This document shows positions 31,601 through 34,834 of a stretch of 58,200 bases of DNA, piece by piece. This DNA is from an uncultured Methanobrevibacter sp. (lineage in GTDB: Archaea > Methanobacteriota > Methanobacteria > Methanobacteriales > Methanobacteriaceae). Within the stretch, counting starts at the first letter, position 1, and the number at the start of each line of letters is the position of its first letter. The stretch is taken from NCBI GenBank assembly GCA_900317865.1, contig ONIK01000023.1, forward strand, positions 1 to 58,200, given 5' to 3'. Below the pieces are notes generated by a model. It searched no databases and was not told the DNA's origin. It saw only the letters and a program-made list of their open reading frames with translations. The position numbers and the translations under genes are program-made.

Positions 31601-31910
31601 AATATTTTTTGGAAATATTCATTTTAAGTGGAATGAGGTATGAATCTGTTTTTTCATTGGCGATAATGTCTAAATATACATTTAGCTGAGGTTCATTTAA
31701 AGGACAGCCTTCGTCTATTGAATATAAATCCAGATCAATAGGAGCATCCTTTATATTTTCTGCAATTGCTTTCGGACTTCCTAAACTCAATATGTCTGCT
31801 GCAGTAATATTGTAATCGTTAAGGTTGGATATTACTTGGATTGCTAGGAGTGAATCTCCTCCCAGACGTGAGAAATTATCATAAATACTAATTTTTTCCC
31901 GATTAAACAC
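10635..31910 (-). CDS. Giant NRPS, main part: T2 to module 8 plus thioesterase (7091 aa)
   Basis: Domain order is T-C-A-T-C-A-T-E-C-A-T-C-A-T-C-A-T-E-C-A-T-TE. Carrier domains show (L)GGDS at about 31.86, 28.86, 25.84, 21.63, 18.62, 15.63 and 11.43 kb. Six adenylation domains carry TSG(T/S)TGxPKG, GPTE or GPSE, YRTGDMVR, QVKIRGNRVEL and NGKVDKKALP. Condensation domains have HHxxxD. The two epimerases (about 25.3 and 15.1 kb) have HHLIIDGVSW and RTIGWFTSQYPV and are each followed by a condensation domain with IHHIxxDATT. The C-terminal thioesterase has GYSLGC and a late STHADI His. The apparent GTG start at 31910 lies in the middle of the T2 domain and cuts off its first helix, so this is not a natural N-terminus. 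It is the continuation of the 991-aa frame after a deletion/frameshift. Confidence 0.9.
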   Translation of the reverse strand: MFNREKISIYDNFSRLGGDSLLAIQVISNLNDYNITAADILSLGSPKAIAENIKDAPIDLDLYSIDEGCPLNEPQLNVYLDIIANEKTDSYLIPLKMNISKKYSIDTIFDGLNEISNVHPILKMCINDSYSVPYLVKGNSPEIIVKNDADKTFINNFLNKGFDLEKSLCKFLINEKTDEYELFGVFHHIIFDGLSEPVFKNDLLNILDGDSIDMDDSFLKISAFNQQIQKTNEYSEAKDYYDTMLTETDEIGTLLNDVSTDKPGMCKCNLDIDLKQFNKFISENYINENVLFTSVFAYTLSRFAGNDKVLFNIVENGRDRFNNFNSIGMFVNTLPILADCKNQAVSTFIDSMSDLIYSAMRYNYYPFRLLANEYNIDAEILFQYQPDWFNENRNDDLDNEDLIKDSDDLICDLNVDVNQKGDNYTINIVYSDKYCEKTISKIIKTYKLILSQIINVNNLSDINYITEEDLELLDDNNKTEHDLKYNDILDAFNDNLSKCPDNKLVSYNDNIYTYAEGAFIADKIAKKLIESGVKPQDHVSFLVDRSEQYMTCVLAILSTGSVFVPLDDAHPDERIEFILKDTDSKAIIVDDTTYKRAKQLTEDNTIILNISDIVNGEIGTLDKLDVCYNEVASILYTSGSTGVPKGVKVTRKAILNVAEYYADKYDLNSDDVYALYPSIGFDAGCESIFKAIYAGSCLSIVPQDIRLNMAELNSYFIKQNVTHTMITTQVGKLFMETNENTSLKYLFVGGEKLGEVESPKEYILVDEYGPTETNNFITSINNANKIDYSSVGYLNYNSKYYILDSDSRRVPIGAVGELYLAGYQVSQGYINREKETEESFLNNPFNEDEDYSKLYRTGDLVRVLPDGSLGIVGRRDGQVKIRGNRVELSEVESTIRDIKDVEDVTVQTIDNEGNKELVAYIVTSNNLEDDALVDYIQSHVNKYKPDYMVPSYVVRLDEIPINVNGKVNRKALPEVDLKNLRAEYVAPTNKTEEDLVKAFEEVFNLEKVSIYDDFIKLGGDSLTAIKLNSSLKDYNISAADILSLHTPKAIASNITKKSFNLNKYSSERGCPLNEPQLNVYLDIIANDKTDSYLIPINMDISKKYSIDDLHDALNEMVKVHPILKMRISDKFKVPYLVKGEGPEILTKNDIDDKEINGFVNKGFDLHERLCRFLIVEKADKYELIAVFHHLIFDGLSKSVFKRDLLNILDNKVVDKDESYLKVSAFHQEIQKTEEYDIAKGYFDMMLCDVDEVSVLLDDISSDGSGMCTIELNNNIKEFIDKNNIHENALFTGVFAYTLSRFTGDDKVLFNIVENGRDRFDNFDSIGMYVNTLPLLVDCKNQASAEFITYIFDLIYDVMRYNYYPFRLLANEYDINSNIIFQYMPDWIGDFSNDKDIEDNMLNDMSDFISDFNVNVIQNGDNYSLNIMYSNKYSKNTMMRFAETYNLILSQIIEVNNLSDINYITSSDLELLDSYNKTETEFEYGDILEKFNENLAEYEDNILVGYNDISYTHGESAFIANEIADQLKNLGIEKQDFVALFVDRSEWFLLASLGVLTSGAIYVPIEAHYPEDRIILMLKDTNSGVVIVTDETEKDILDIIADNNLDINVLNVSNMIKSGIESSNQLNIVSTDDEDIGCVLYTSGTTGTPKGTLITRKAINNFISWYVDETSFTSEDIYGMHCSYVFDIHTAALYAPVITGGSLYVVPEEIRLDLKALNEYYVEHGCTHTYITSQVGKLFAESGMETTIKLLCFGGMKLGELNAPDSIGPFETYGPSENLAVSTSIFANKRIHHTSIGRFISNVKGYVLDDERRRVPLGAVGELYLAGAQLTPGYLNREEENAKSFFENQFDDEEGYEYIYSTGDMVRFLPDGTLAIVDRRDSQVKIRGNRVELPEVESAIRKIRYVDDVTVQVANNNGSNELVAYVVASKEFAPDSLAEYVREYVSKHKPDYMVPSFIMPLNKIPLNVNGKVDKKALPKVNLEHLHAKYVAPVTKAQKIIAETFENVLNQDRISLYDDFIRLGGDSIKAIRVISLLQSKNISCSAQDILNYKTPYLISKNIESVSKVSYDAVEGIVDLHPIQSYFFDQINKNEFNQHFILKANQTLDLNALQKAFDKLSNIHDMLRAKYRFEDNKPIQEIRPVNTRVCEINEIYSENDINETLMDIFMDAPNSLNVENNLMQIYLIHHNNESYVMFIIHHLIIDGVSWSILIDDLSYLYYKIESGREIDLIRPYPYKLWVDNIKELANNISEEEKQHWMKINNSLDDSEICGPSTVFSFKTENQFNPDNIMGLTEEEYLALAIARAYKKTYGKNIIFNRESHGREERLADVSRTIGWFTSQYPVELDLINGEDNISLMLDVYKLKEEFKNINDLGLNYGSLIYLKNELEYKHCPVTFNFLSTEFIFKNKLFESLDIYLSDKDVDTDIFESDSYGITMNIAKVKNGYILGGDYAKDTYLGDKYPTFIENIKLELDFIENYQFDDGLVCCLSEPQWGIYLDEKVHDKGTAYANPGFYECDLNCPINEITAAVDKLIEKHPILKGRIVDNENMPLLVCDSYPQIKITNEADFSKINDVFDLNKSLARFYIVDDGKSKIIYYNIHHIISDATTKTVINDNLNDILNKKSDSKIDTGFIKASLDAFESKYKNTYEETHDFFNDQFNDLNDITELLEDIDGHSGIVTLPVHGIREQMERFAHENGITIGSLLNAIFAYTYSRFIGNDKVYFNFTEHGRHEEYSQNALGMFVRTIPLVINCKNTSVKEYLNYVSDLILDSMIYSVYPYRLLANEFDLNNNVCFEYNHDLNDISDVEDGINIEDIGFNLISDLLCVIYNLDDGYLIKVEHSNKFSRKTMIRFVKAYKEVLTQIFDKNELSDINYVCDEDLKLLDEINETEHKLKYNDVLDAFNDNLSRYPNNNFVSFKDKTYSYEESAFIANKIAEKLKEMGVKINDPVGFLTERSEYYMFSILAILSIGATYVPLDDAHPDNRLSFILNDTQSKVVIVSDETEERASNLDSDCTILNVSEIINDAEECLTHLPVVYGELACILYTSGTTGIPKGVKITRKSIVNYIEYYIDKSNMTSEDTFALYASIGFDVGAIKSIFVSLFVGACLNIIPEEIRLDMNKLNEHFINNNITHAHLPTQVAKLFINEFESSSLKILVTGGEKLGEIDYSTDYMLVDSYGPTEACVSVTAIKEENKINYSSIGHLLYNIKAYVLDNERRRVPVGAVGELYLAGYQIADGYLNREKENNEAFIDNPFDENKDYGVLYRSGDMVRVLDDGTLAIVGRRDNQVKIRGNRVELPEIESIIREINYVEDVTVQTIKRGSNYELVAYVVESKETDNLDEIITKHIGKSKPEYMIPSFIVKLEKIPLNNNGKVDKKALPEIDPDSLHEKYVAPATKTEKDIVEAFEKTFNIEKISVYDDFTKLGGDSLTAIKLTLMLKEYNISAADVLSLRTPKNIAENISQDSYDLDVYSLESGCPLNEPQLNVYLDIIAQNKINAYKIQFSIQISKEYSPDRILDAMNEMVDIHPILKTHISNEFETPYLVNGRKPDIILESEIDNESVNEFLNKPFDLEDSLCRFIITENKNYYELFASFHHIIFDALSHNVFKKDLFKILDNEEIEIDKSFLEVSAFNQQIQKTEEYKEAGDFYDSMLADAEDAGILPNDKNTDGPGTLIIDLGFDKNLINKFAMKYSISENILFTGIFAYTLSRFTGSDTNVFNVIDNGRSKFNNFNAIGMYVNTLPLLIDCKNKNIQSYMDSVSHVIYDVMKYNYYPFRVLAKKYNVDSNIIFQYIPDWVSGMDESVEVDNNTENVDDIGDLVNDFSAEVIQNGNDYILRLKYCEKYSKDMIERFGETYKLVLSQITNYDCLSDINIIAEEDLKLLDDINKTEHELEYDDILDAFNNNLSEYPENKLVSYKNRSYTYGEGAFIADKIAKQLKELDVEAEDNIAFLVERNEYYMFNILAVLSIGCCYVPLDGALPDEHLEFILDDSNAKVLIVSDETYERSTDLINDDVTILNISNILKEDTGVLSTLPVVYNDLACILYTSGTTGIPKGVKVTRKSILNIMQYYEEKYGITRDDVYGLYATIGFDAGTLALGQCIYSGSCLSVIPEDIKLNIKELNDYLIKQGVTHTMMTTQVGKLFMENTENNTLKVLLVGGEKLGEYENNNDYQLVDGFGPTETFSFVTSIKNDDKIDYNSIGFLNYNTKAYILDNDLRRVPIGAIGELCISGYQVAAGYLNRDEETDKAFIDNAFDDNEEYNVLYRTGDMVRVLPDKSLAIVGRRDSQVKIRGNRVELSEIESIIREIDYVEDVTVQTIKHGSNYELVAYVVSSTETDNLDEIITKHIGKSKPEYMIPSFIVKLDKIPLNNNGKVDKKALPEVDLDSLHGEYVAPATKTEKDIVEAFEKTFNIEKISIYDDFSKLGGDSLTAIKLISHLDDYTISAAEILSLKTPKAIADNIKGNEFDLDIYDLESGCPLNESQLNVYLDIIANNKVDSYLIMTHIDIPNTHSLENICNALNEMINVHPILNMRISNDYEVPYLVKGSKPEILVESEYDEDSLYSFLTSSFDLYDSLCRFLIIKNDKEYSLFAVFHHIIVDGLSKGVFKNDLMKILNNEKVDIDTSFLKVAAFNQQIKETEEYEDADKFYASQLSDNDNITSLLEDINPNGPGNHTIDLEIDTSILNEFLENNNISENILFTSIFAYTLSRFTGNDKTLFNITENGRDRYNNLNSIGMYVTTLPLLIDCQDQSISSFIKHASEIIYKTMQYNFYPFRELVNKYDINSNILFQYLPEWFNHDLEKRNDSNINIISNMNDTIADLNVDIINNNGNYRININYGNKYSRNTIARLCESYKLITSQIMESEKLSDLDYTSERDIEILDKYNQTENPLDYSDILDAFNDNLSKYPNNKLVSYNDVSYTYGEGAFIAREIAEKLVNLGVEPQDCVGFLVPRSELYLLSVLSIMSLGGVYVPLDDALPDDRLSFMIKDTQSKVVIVNDETEERASNLDNGCAILNISEIINDASDCLTHLPVAYGDLACILYTSGTTGIPKGVKITRKSIVNYIEYYADKSNMTQEDAFALYASIGFDVGAIKSIFVSLFVGACLNIIPEEIRLDMKKLNEHFINCGVTHAHLPTQVAKLFINEFESSSLKILVTGGEKLGEIDYSTEYILVDSYGPTEACVSITAIKEQDKIDYSSIGHLLYNIKAYVLDDERRRVPLGAVGELYLAGYQIADGYLNREKENNEAFLDNPFEDNKDYGVLYRSGDMVRVLDDGTLGIVGRRDKQVKIRGNRVELSEIEAAIRELPQIEDVTLQTIKNANNNELAAYVVANCEVENINDLVCDYVNEHKPDYMVPSYVIQLDEIPLNVNGKVDKKALPDIDLDALRVEYVAPTNETEKVIVDAFEVVFNQKGIGLNDDFVHLGGDSITAIRVIALLEKNNISCTARDILNHKTPYLIAQNVDSAEIISYDTVEGEVDLLPIQSFYFDQIKSDEYMQPFFLKSKEKIEKNVLQSALNELTNLHDMLRASYKIENGKAVQEIMPVNTCVCEINEHEITDNFKRRVEEIYINSVKSLNILNNLIEINLIHYNDESYIICAIHHLIIDGVSWNILINDLTSIYYALKAKEEIEIPKAYPYKYWVEDVKELVENISDDEKEHWIKINKSLDDSNIKGKTQGFKINTDINYDADNILNLSEEEYLALAIARAYKKTYDEDIIFNRESYGRDEDIANLTRTIGWFTSQYPVQVKTNNGYDDISLVNDVYRLKTAFNEVNNLGLNYASLIYTTNELEFKNCPVTFNFLSTEFEFENELFESFEISLSGDNEIESESYGISLNVSRLDDSYVIGGIYAENTYIGDGFDLFIENIKEELDFIGNYKNENIVCCLSEVQTGLYLDEKMNDKGIAYAGPGFVECDSTKSINEIKDAIYAVIDRHPVLKSRIVDTEDMPLIICDSYPSIKVVEVDNHSELVKPFNLNESLVDFYIIDDSKSKEIFYNIHHIITDATTRTIITKDLNDALNGELDDSVDLGFVRNNNELFKSKYESQYKSAYNFFKEKLADVDEIGALLDEVDGEKGSVILPIRGIRDCVEDLTHELGITVSNLLNAVFAYTYSRFTGTDKVYYTFTENGRHRDYLENAVGMYVNTIPIIIDCKNKAVDEYLNDVSDLILESMSNTVYPFRLLRSEFDLNNDVIFEYNYDLNDVSDVGDEIIYSDKVDSVSDIICVVNDLDDGYAVNISHSDNHSKNTIGRFAKVFKEVLTQILDKDNLSDIAYTPDSDISLLDSYNETEHKLKYSDVLEAFNDNLTKNPEGKLVSYNDASYTYSQGAFIANEIAESLKGLGIESQDNVAFLTERSELYMFSILGVLSAGAVYVPLDDAHPDERIKFILEDIDAKAVIVSDKTYERAKHLSDKTAILNISDIMNKNIGDLSELTYSYGELACILYTSGTTGIPKGVKITRKSILNLSEFYIRKFNLNKEDTYALFASIGFDVAIKAVFPSICAGACLTVVPDEIKLNMNAMNDYFITNNVTHTEISTQVAKLFTEQIDNTSLKVLTTGGEKLGKSEIDADYRFIDSYGPTEACVDVTSIDIEDKIDYSSIGYLLDNTKAYILDDEQRRLPIGAVGELYVAGYQIAKSYLNRDEETEKAFIDNPFDDNDDYATLYRTGDMVRLLPDGSLAIIGRHDKQVKIRGNRVELQEVEAVIRKISFVNDVTVQTMNNRGNNELIAYVVTSNEMEDGELKNNTCDFVRDNKPNYMIPSHVIRLDSIPLTVNGKVDKNALPKVDRDTLLTEYVAPRTETEKIVVETFEKVFNQEQISLYDDFISIGGDSIIAIKMVSILAKENIQIDARSIFNSRTPYEIARVIDGNKIEYGFNLVKKGKKDQNMFIFPPLSGLSFQYSQLINKLEFEGNVYLIDDYKYDLPLEEIRKIDSLDSTLEMYYDAIKDVFQDGDIIVGYSLGCVFASLITERLEKTKTVGKCILIDGALIFDYELELNKEDITNSLLKAELNKLGYGGDEEFTNKIIEVIYCNRNRHFHDPKINSPVIYLDTRNLYRKQLAGISSNYKLIPIDSTHADIIKKDADKIIKYLK
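10638..14255 (-). other. NRPS module 8 with thioesterase (C-A-T-TE)
   Basis: C motif near 13900 (IHHIITDATT), A3 near 12565, carrier Ser near 11435, thioesterase Ser (GYSLGC) near 11035. Manual code DV(I)ETGSVDK resembles the known ornithine code DVGEIGSIDK, so a basic residue such as ornithine is possible. One residue near the third position seems deleted against module 5, which makes that letter uncertain. The thioesterase releases the chain, as acid or ring. Confidence 0.6.
14260..18490 (-). other. NRPS module 7 (C-A-T-E)
   Basis: C motif near 18110, A3 near 16760, carrier Ser near 15628, epimerase HHxxxDG near 15090. Manual code DVIHVGSVSK, as in module 5, but here the residue should be turned to the D-form. 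Confidence 0.65.
18550..21490 (-). other. NRPS module 6 (C-A-T)
   Basis: C motif near 21110, A3 near 19755, carrier Ser near 18622. Manual code DALMLGGSFK, similar to module 2. Confidence 0.65.
21560..24450 (-). other. NRPS module 5 (C-A-T, C after an epimerase)
   Basis: C motif near 24105 (IHHIISDATT), A3 near 22765, carrier Ser near 21628. Manual code DVIHVGSVSK, the same as module 7. Confidence 0.65.
24460..28710 (-). other. NRPS module 4 (C-A-T-E)
   Basis: C motif near 28340, A3 near 26980, carrier Ser near 25840, epimerase HHxxxDG near 25310. The A domain differs most from the others: GPSE replaces GPTE, and YVFDIHTAAL replaces the GFDxG type core. Manual code DIAYCGTAVK. The epimerase predicts a D-residue at this position. 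Confidence 0.65.
28780..31720 (-). other. NRPS module 3 (C-A-T)
   Basis: C motif near 31345, A3 near 29990, carrier Ser near 28855. Manual code DAEMFGENFK. Substrate not assigned. Confidence 0.65.
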
Positions 31911-34640
31911 TTTTTCAAATGCATTTTCTTATCTACTTTACCGTTTACATTCACAGGAATTTCATCTAATTCAATGATGAATGAAGGAATCATATAATCA
32001 GGTTTGCGTTCACCAATATAACTGGAAATTAAATCGTTAAGACTATCATTATCAATATCATTGGATGCTACGACATATGCAACCAGCTCATTATTGCTTC
32101 CATTTTTAATGGTTTGGGTAGTTACATCTTCTATAACATCAATTTCATGAATAACTGATTCTATTTCAGCTAGTTCCACACGATTTCCACGTATTTTCAC
32201 TTGGCTGTCACGGCGGCCTACAATACCTAAAGAGCCGTCTGACAATATTCTCACCATATCTCCTGTACGATACATCATCCCGTCATCAAAAGGATTTTCT
32301 AAAAATGCTTTTTTGTTTTCCTCGTCACGATTTAAATAACCTTTTGCTATCTGATTGCCTGATATGTATAATTCACCAACAGCACCAATAGGAACGCGCC
32401 TGCCTTCATCATCTAAAATATATACTTTTGTATTATAATTTAGTGAACCTATTGATGATGAATCAATTTTATCTGAATTTTTTATTGACAAAACAAATGC
32501 AAAGGTTTCTGTAGGCCCATAAGCGTCAATCAAAAGGTAATCTTTTGGGCTTTCAATTTCACCTAACTTTTCACCACCTACAAGTAAAACCTCTAATGAA
32601 GTGGATTCAATTGTATTTATGAATAATTTACCTATCTGTGTTGTAATCAGGGTATGGGTGATATTTTGAGCCATACAATATTCATTTAATTTAACCATGT
32701 TTAATTTAATGTCATCAGGAATTACTGACAGGCAAGATCCGGAATAAATACATTGACATAAAGCCAATGTGGCTGCATCAAAACCAATCGCAGCATATAA
32801 TCCATAAACATCATCATTAGTTAAATTGTATGTTTCTTCATAATATTGTGAAAGGTTAAGAACGGATTTTCTTGTGATTTTAACTCCTTTTGGAATGCCT
32901 GTAGTACCGCTTGTGTATAAAATACAGGTTAAATCACCATAAACAACAGGCAAACTTGATAAAGTTCCAATATCTTCTTTTAAAATATCTGTAATATTTA
33001 AAAGAGTAACGTCATATGATAAATTATTAGCTCTTTCATAGGTTTCGTCGCTGACAATAACAACTTTGGACTGTGTGTCGTTTAAAATGAATTTTATACG
33101 TTCATCAGGTAAATTATCATCTAGGGGAACGTAAATTCCTCCCATTGACATTATTCCTAATGTTGCAAACATATAATATTCACAGCGTTCAACTAAAAAT
33201 CCAACGCAGTCCTGTGCATCAATTCCTAAATCACTTAATTTATTGGCAATTTTATTTGCTATGAATGCACATTCTGCATTTGTGTATGAACGATTTTTAT
33301 AGGATACAAATTGCTTTTCGGAATATTTTGAAAGATTGTCATTAAATGCATCTAGAAGATCTTTGTATTTTAAGTCATGCTCTGTTTTATTGTTATTATC
33401 CATAAGCTCCAAGTCTTCTTTTGCAGTGTATTCGATGTCGGATAAATTATTCACGTTGATTATTTGGGATAATATTAAATTATATGTATCTATAATTCTG
33501 TTGATTGTTTTTTCACTGTATTTATTGGAATATACAATATTTATTGTGTAATTATCATCCTTTTGATTAACAATCACACTTAAATCGCTTATCATGTCTT
33601 GTGAATCTTTTATTAAATCTTCATCAGATAAATCATCATTTCCATATTTATTAAACCAGTCTGGTCGGTATTGGAAAATGATATTTGCATTTATGTCATG
33701 TTCATTTGCCAGTAATCTGAATGGATAATAGTTATATCTCATGACACTATAGATTAAATCAGACATGGAGTTGATAAATGTTGAAACGCTTTGATTTTTA
33801 CAGTCTGCCAGTATTGGTAATGTATTTACAAACATTCCTATTGAGTCAAAATTGTTGAATCTGTCACGTCCGTTTTCAACAATATTGAATAATGCCTTAT
33901 CCGCACCGGTAAATCTGGATAAGGTATAGGCAAAGACACTTGTGAATAGGACATTTTCATTAATGTAGTTTTTTGATATAAATTTATTGAATTGTTTTAA
34001 ATCGATATCCAATGTGCATTTGCATATGCCGGGACCATTGGTTGATACATTGTTTAACAGTGTCCCTATTTCATCACTTTCTGCAAGCATTAAATCGTAA
34101 TAATCTTTTGCTTCGCTGTATTCTTTGGTTTTTTGGATTTGCTGATTGAATGCAGATATTTTTAAAAAGGAATCCTCCACATCAATACTATTTCCATCAA
34201 GTATGTCAAGTAAATCATTTTTGAATATTGTTTCGGATAATCCATCAAATATCAGGTGGTGGAAAACGCAAAATAGTTCGTATTCGTTAGTTTTTTCATT
34301 AATTAAGAATTTACATAAACTTTTTTCCAGATTAAATCCTTTATTTAAAAATTTATGAATAAAAGTTTCATCCGCATCATTTTCAAATATTATTTCGGGT
34401 GAATTTCCTTTTACTAAATGAGGAACTCCATGATTGTCATTTATACACATTTTTAAAATCGGATGAACAGTTACGATTTCATTTAAAGCATTATGCAAAT
34501 CATCAACTGAATATTTTTTGGAAATATCCATTTTAATTGGAATGAGGTATGAATCTGTTTTGTTATTGGCGATAATGTCTAAATATACATTTAATTGAGG
34601 TTCATTTAAAGGACAGCCTTCATCTATTGAATATAAATCC
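31790..34640 (-). other. NRPS module 2 (C-A-T, split T)
   Basis: C motif near 34250, A3 near 32900, carrier Ser near 31855 in a shifted frame. Manual code DALLLGAAFK, hydrophobic pocket, close to that of module 6. Substrate not assigned. Confidence 0.6.
31827..31925 (-). repeat. 99-bp exact repeat, copy 1 (NRPS T2 junction)
   Basis: It is identical base for base to 34736-34834. The left boundary is a single mismatch (T at 31826, G at 34735) inside homologous module sequence. The right boundary is exactly the point where both frames break. It encodes the front of a carrier domain including the GGDS Ser. Confidence 0.85.
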
Positions 34641-34819
34641 AAATCAATATGGGCATCATTTATATTTTCTGCAATTGCTTTCGGATTTTCTAAACTCAAT
34701 ATGTCTGCCGCAGTAATATTGTAATCGTTAAGGTGGGATATTACTTGGATTGCTAGGAGTGAATCTCCTCCCAGACGTGAGAAATTATCATAAATACTAA
34801 TTTTTTCCCGATTAAACAC
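31844..34819 (-). CDS. Giant NRPS, middle part: T1-C2-A2 (991 aa)
   Basis: It begins in the middle of a carrier domain (VFNREKISIYDNF, then GGDSLLAIQV), goes on with a condensation domain (HHLIFDGLSE) and an adenylation domain (ILYTSGTTGIPKG, AYGPTETFAF, MYRTGDMVR, VKIRGNRVEL), and stops soon after NVNGKVDKK in a frameshifted tail of about 25 residues. The missing piece on both sides is the 30-35 residue linker and first helix of the next carrier domain. Its frame overlaps both neighbours by 67 nt. It is very similar to the next T-C unit, which points to a recent duplication. By eye the A-domain pocket reads DALLLGAAFK. Confidence 0.85.
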   Translation of the reverse strand: MFNREKISIYDNFSRLGGDSLLAIQVISHLNDYNITAADILSLENPKAIAENINDAHIDLDLYSIDEGCPLNEPQLNVYLDIIANNKTDSYLIPIKMDISKKYSVDDLHNALNEIVTVHPILKMCINDNHGVPHLVKGNSPEIIFENDADETFIHKFLNKGFNLEKSLCKFLINEKTNEYELFCVFHHLIFDGLSETIFKNDLLDILDGNSIDVEDSFLKISAFNQQIQKTKEYSEAKDYYDLMLAESDEIGTLLNNVSTNGPGICKCTLDIDLKQFNKFISKNYINENVLFTSVFAYTLSRFTGADKALFNIVENGRDRFNNFDSIGMFVNTLPILADCKNQSVSTFINSMSDLIYSVMRYNYYPFRLLANEHDINANIIFQYRPDWFNKYGNDDLSDEDLIKDSQDMISDLSVIVNQKDDNYTINIVYSNKYSEKTINRIIDTYNLILSQIINVNNLSDIEYTAKEDLELMDNNNKTEHDLKYKDLLDAFNDNLSKYSEKQFVSYKNRSYTNAECAFIANKIANKLSDLGIDAQDCVGFLVERCEYYMFATLGIMSMGGIYVPLDDNLPDERIKFILNDTQSKVVIVSDETYERANNLSYDVTLLNITDILKEDIGTLSSLPVVYGDLTCILYTSGTTGIPKGVKITRKSVLNLSQYYEETYNLTNDDVYGLYAAIGFDAATLALCQCIYSGSCLSVIPDDIKLNMVKLNEYCMAQNITHTLITTQIGKLFINTIESTSLEVLLVGGEKLGEIESPKDYLLIDAYGPTETFAFVLSIKNSDKIDSSSIGSLNYNTKVYILDDEGRRVPIGAVGELYISGNQIAKGYLNRDEENKKAFLENPFDDGMMYRTGDMVRILSDGSLGIVGRRDSQVKIRGNRVELAEIESVIHEIDVIEDVTTQTIKNGSNNELVAYVVASNDIDNDSLNDLISSYIGERKPDYMIPSFIIELDEIPVNVNGKVDKKMHLKKCLIGKKLVFMIISHVWEEIHS

Positions 34820-34834
34820 TTTTTCAAATGCATT
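34736..34834 (-). repeat. 99-bp exact repeat, copy 2 (NRPS T1 junction)
   Basis: Second copy of the 99-bp repeat. Upstream (higher coordinates) the two copies abut different sequence: GATAAGAAA at copy 1 and AAAAAAGCATTA at copy 2, read on the minus strand. At both places the expected linker of about 90-100 nt is missing. Confidence 0.85.

Noticed and set aside
12820..34358. Plus-strand open frames antisense to the NRPS (for example 20593-20961, 21217-21495, 18670-18933)
   Set aside because: They mirror conserved NRPS motifs and recur at the same place in each module; they have no ribosome binding sites and no protein-like features.
31844..34819. Three separate NRPS proteins that dock to each other
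   Set aside because: The breaks cut carrier domains inside the fold, remove the first helix and leave frameshifted tails; no docking segments are seen.
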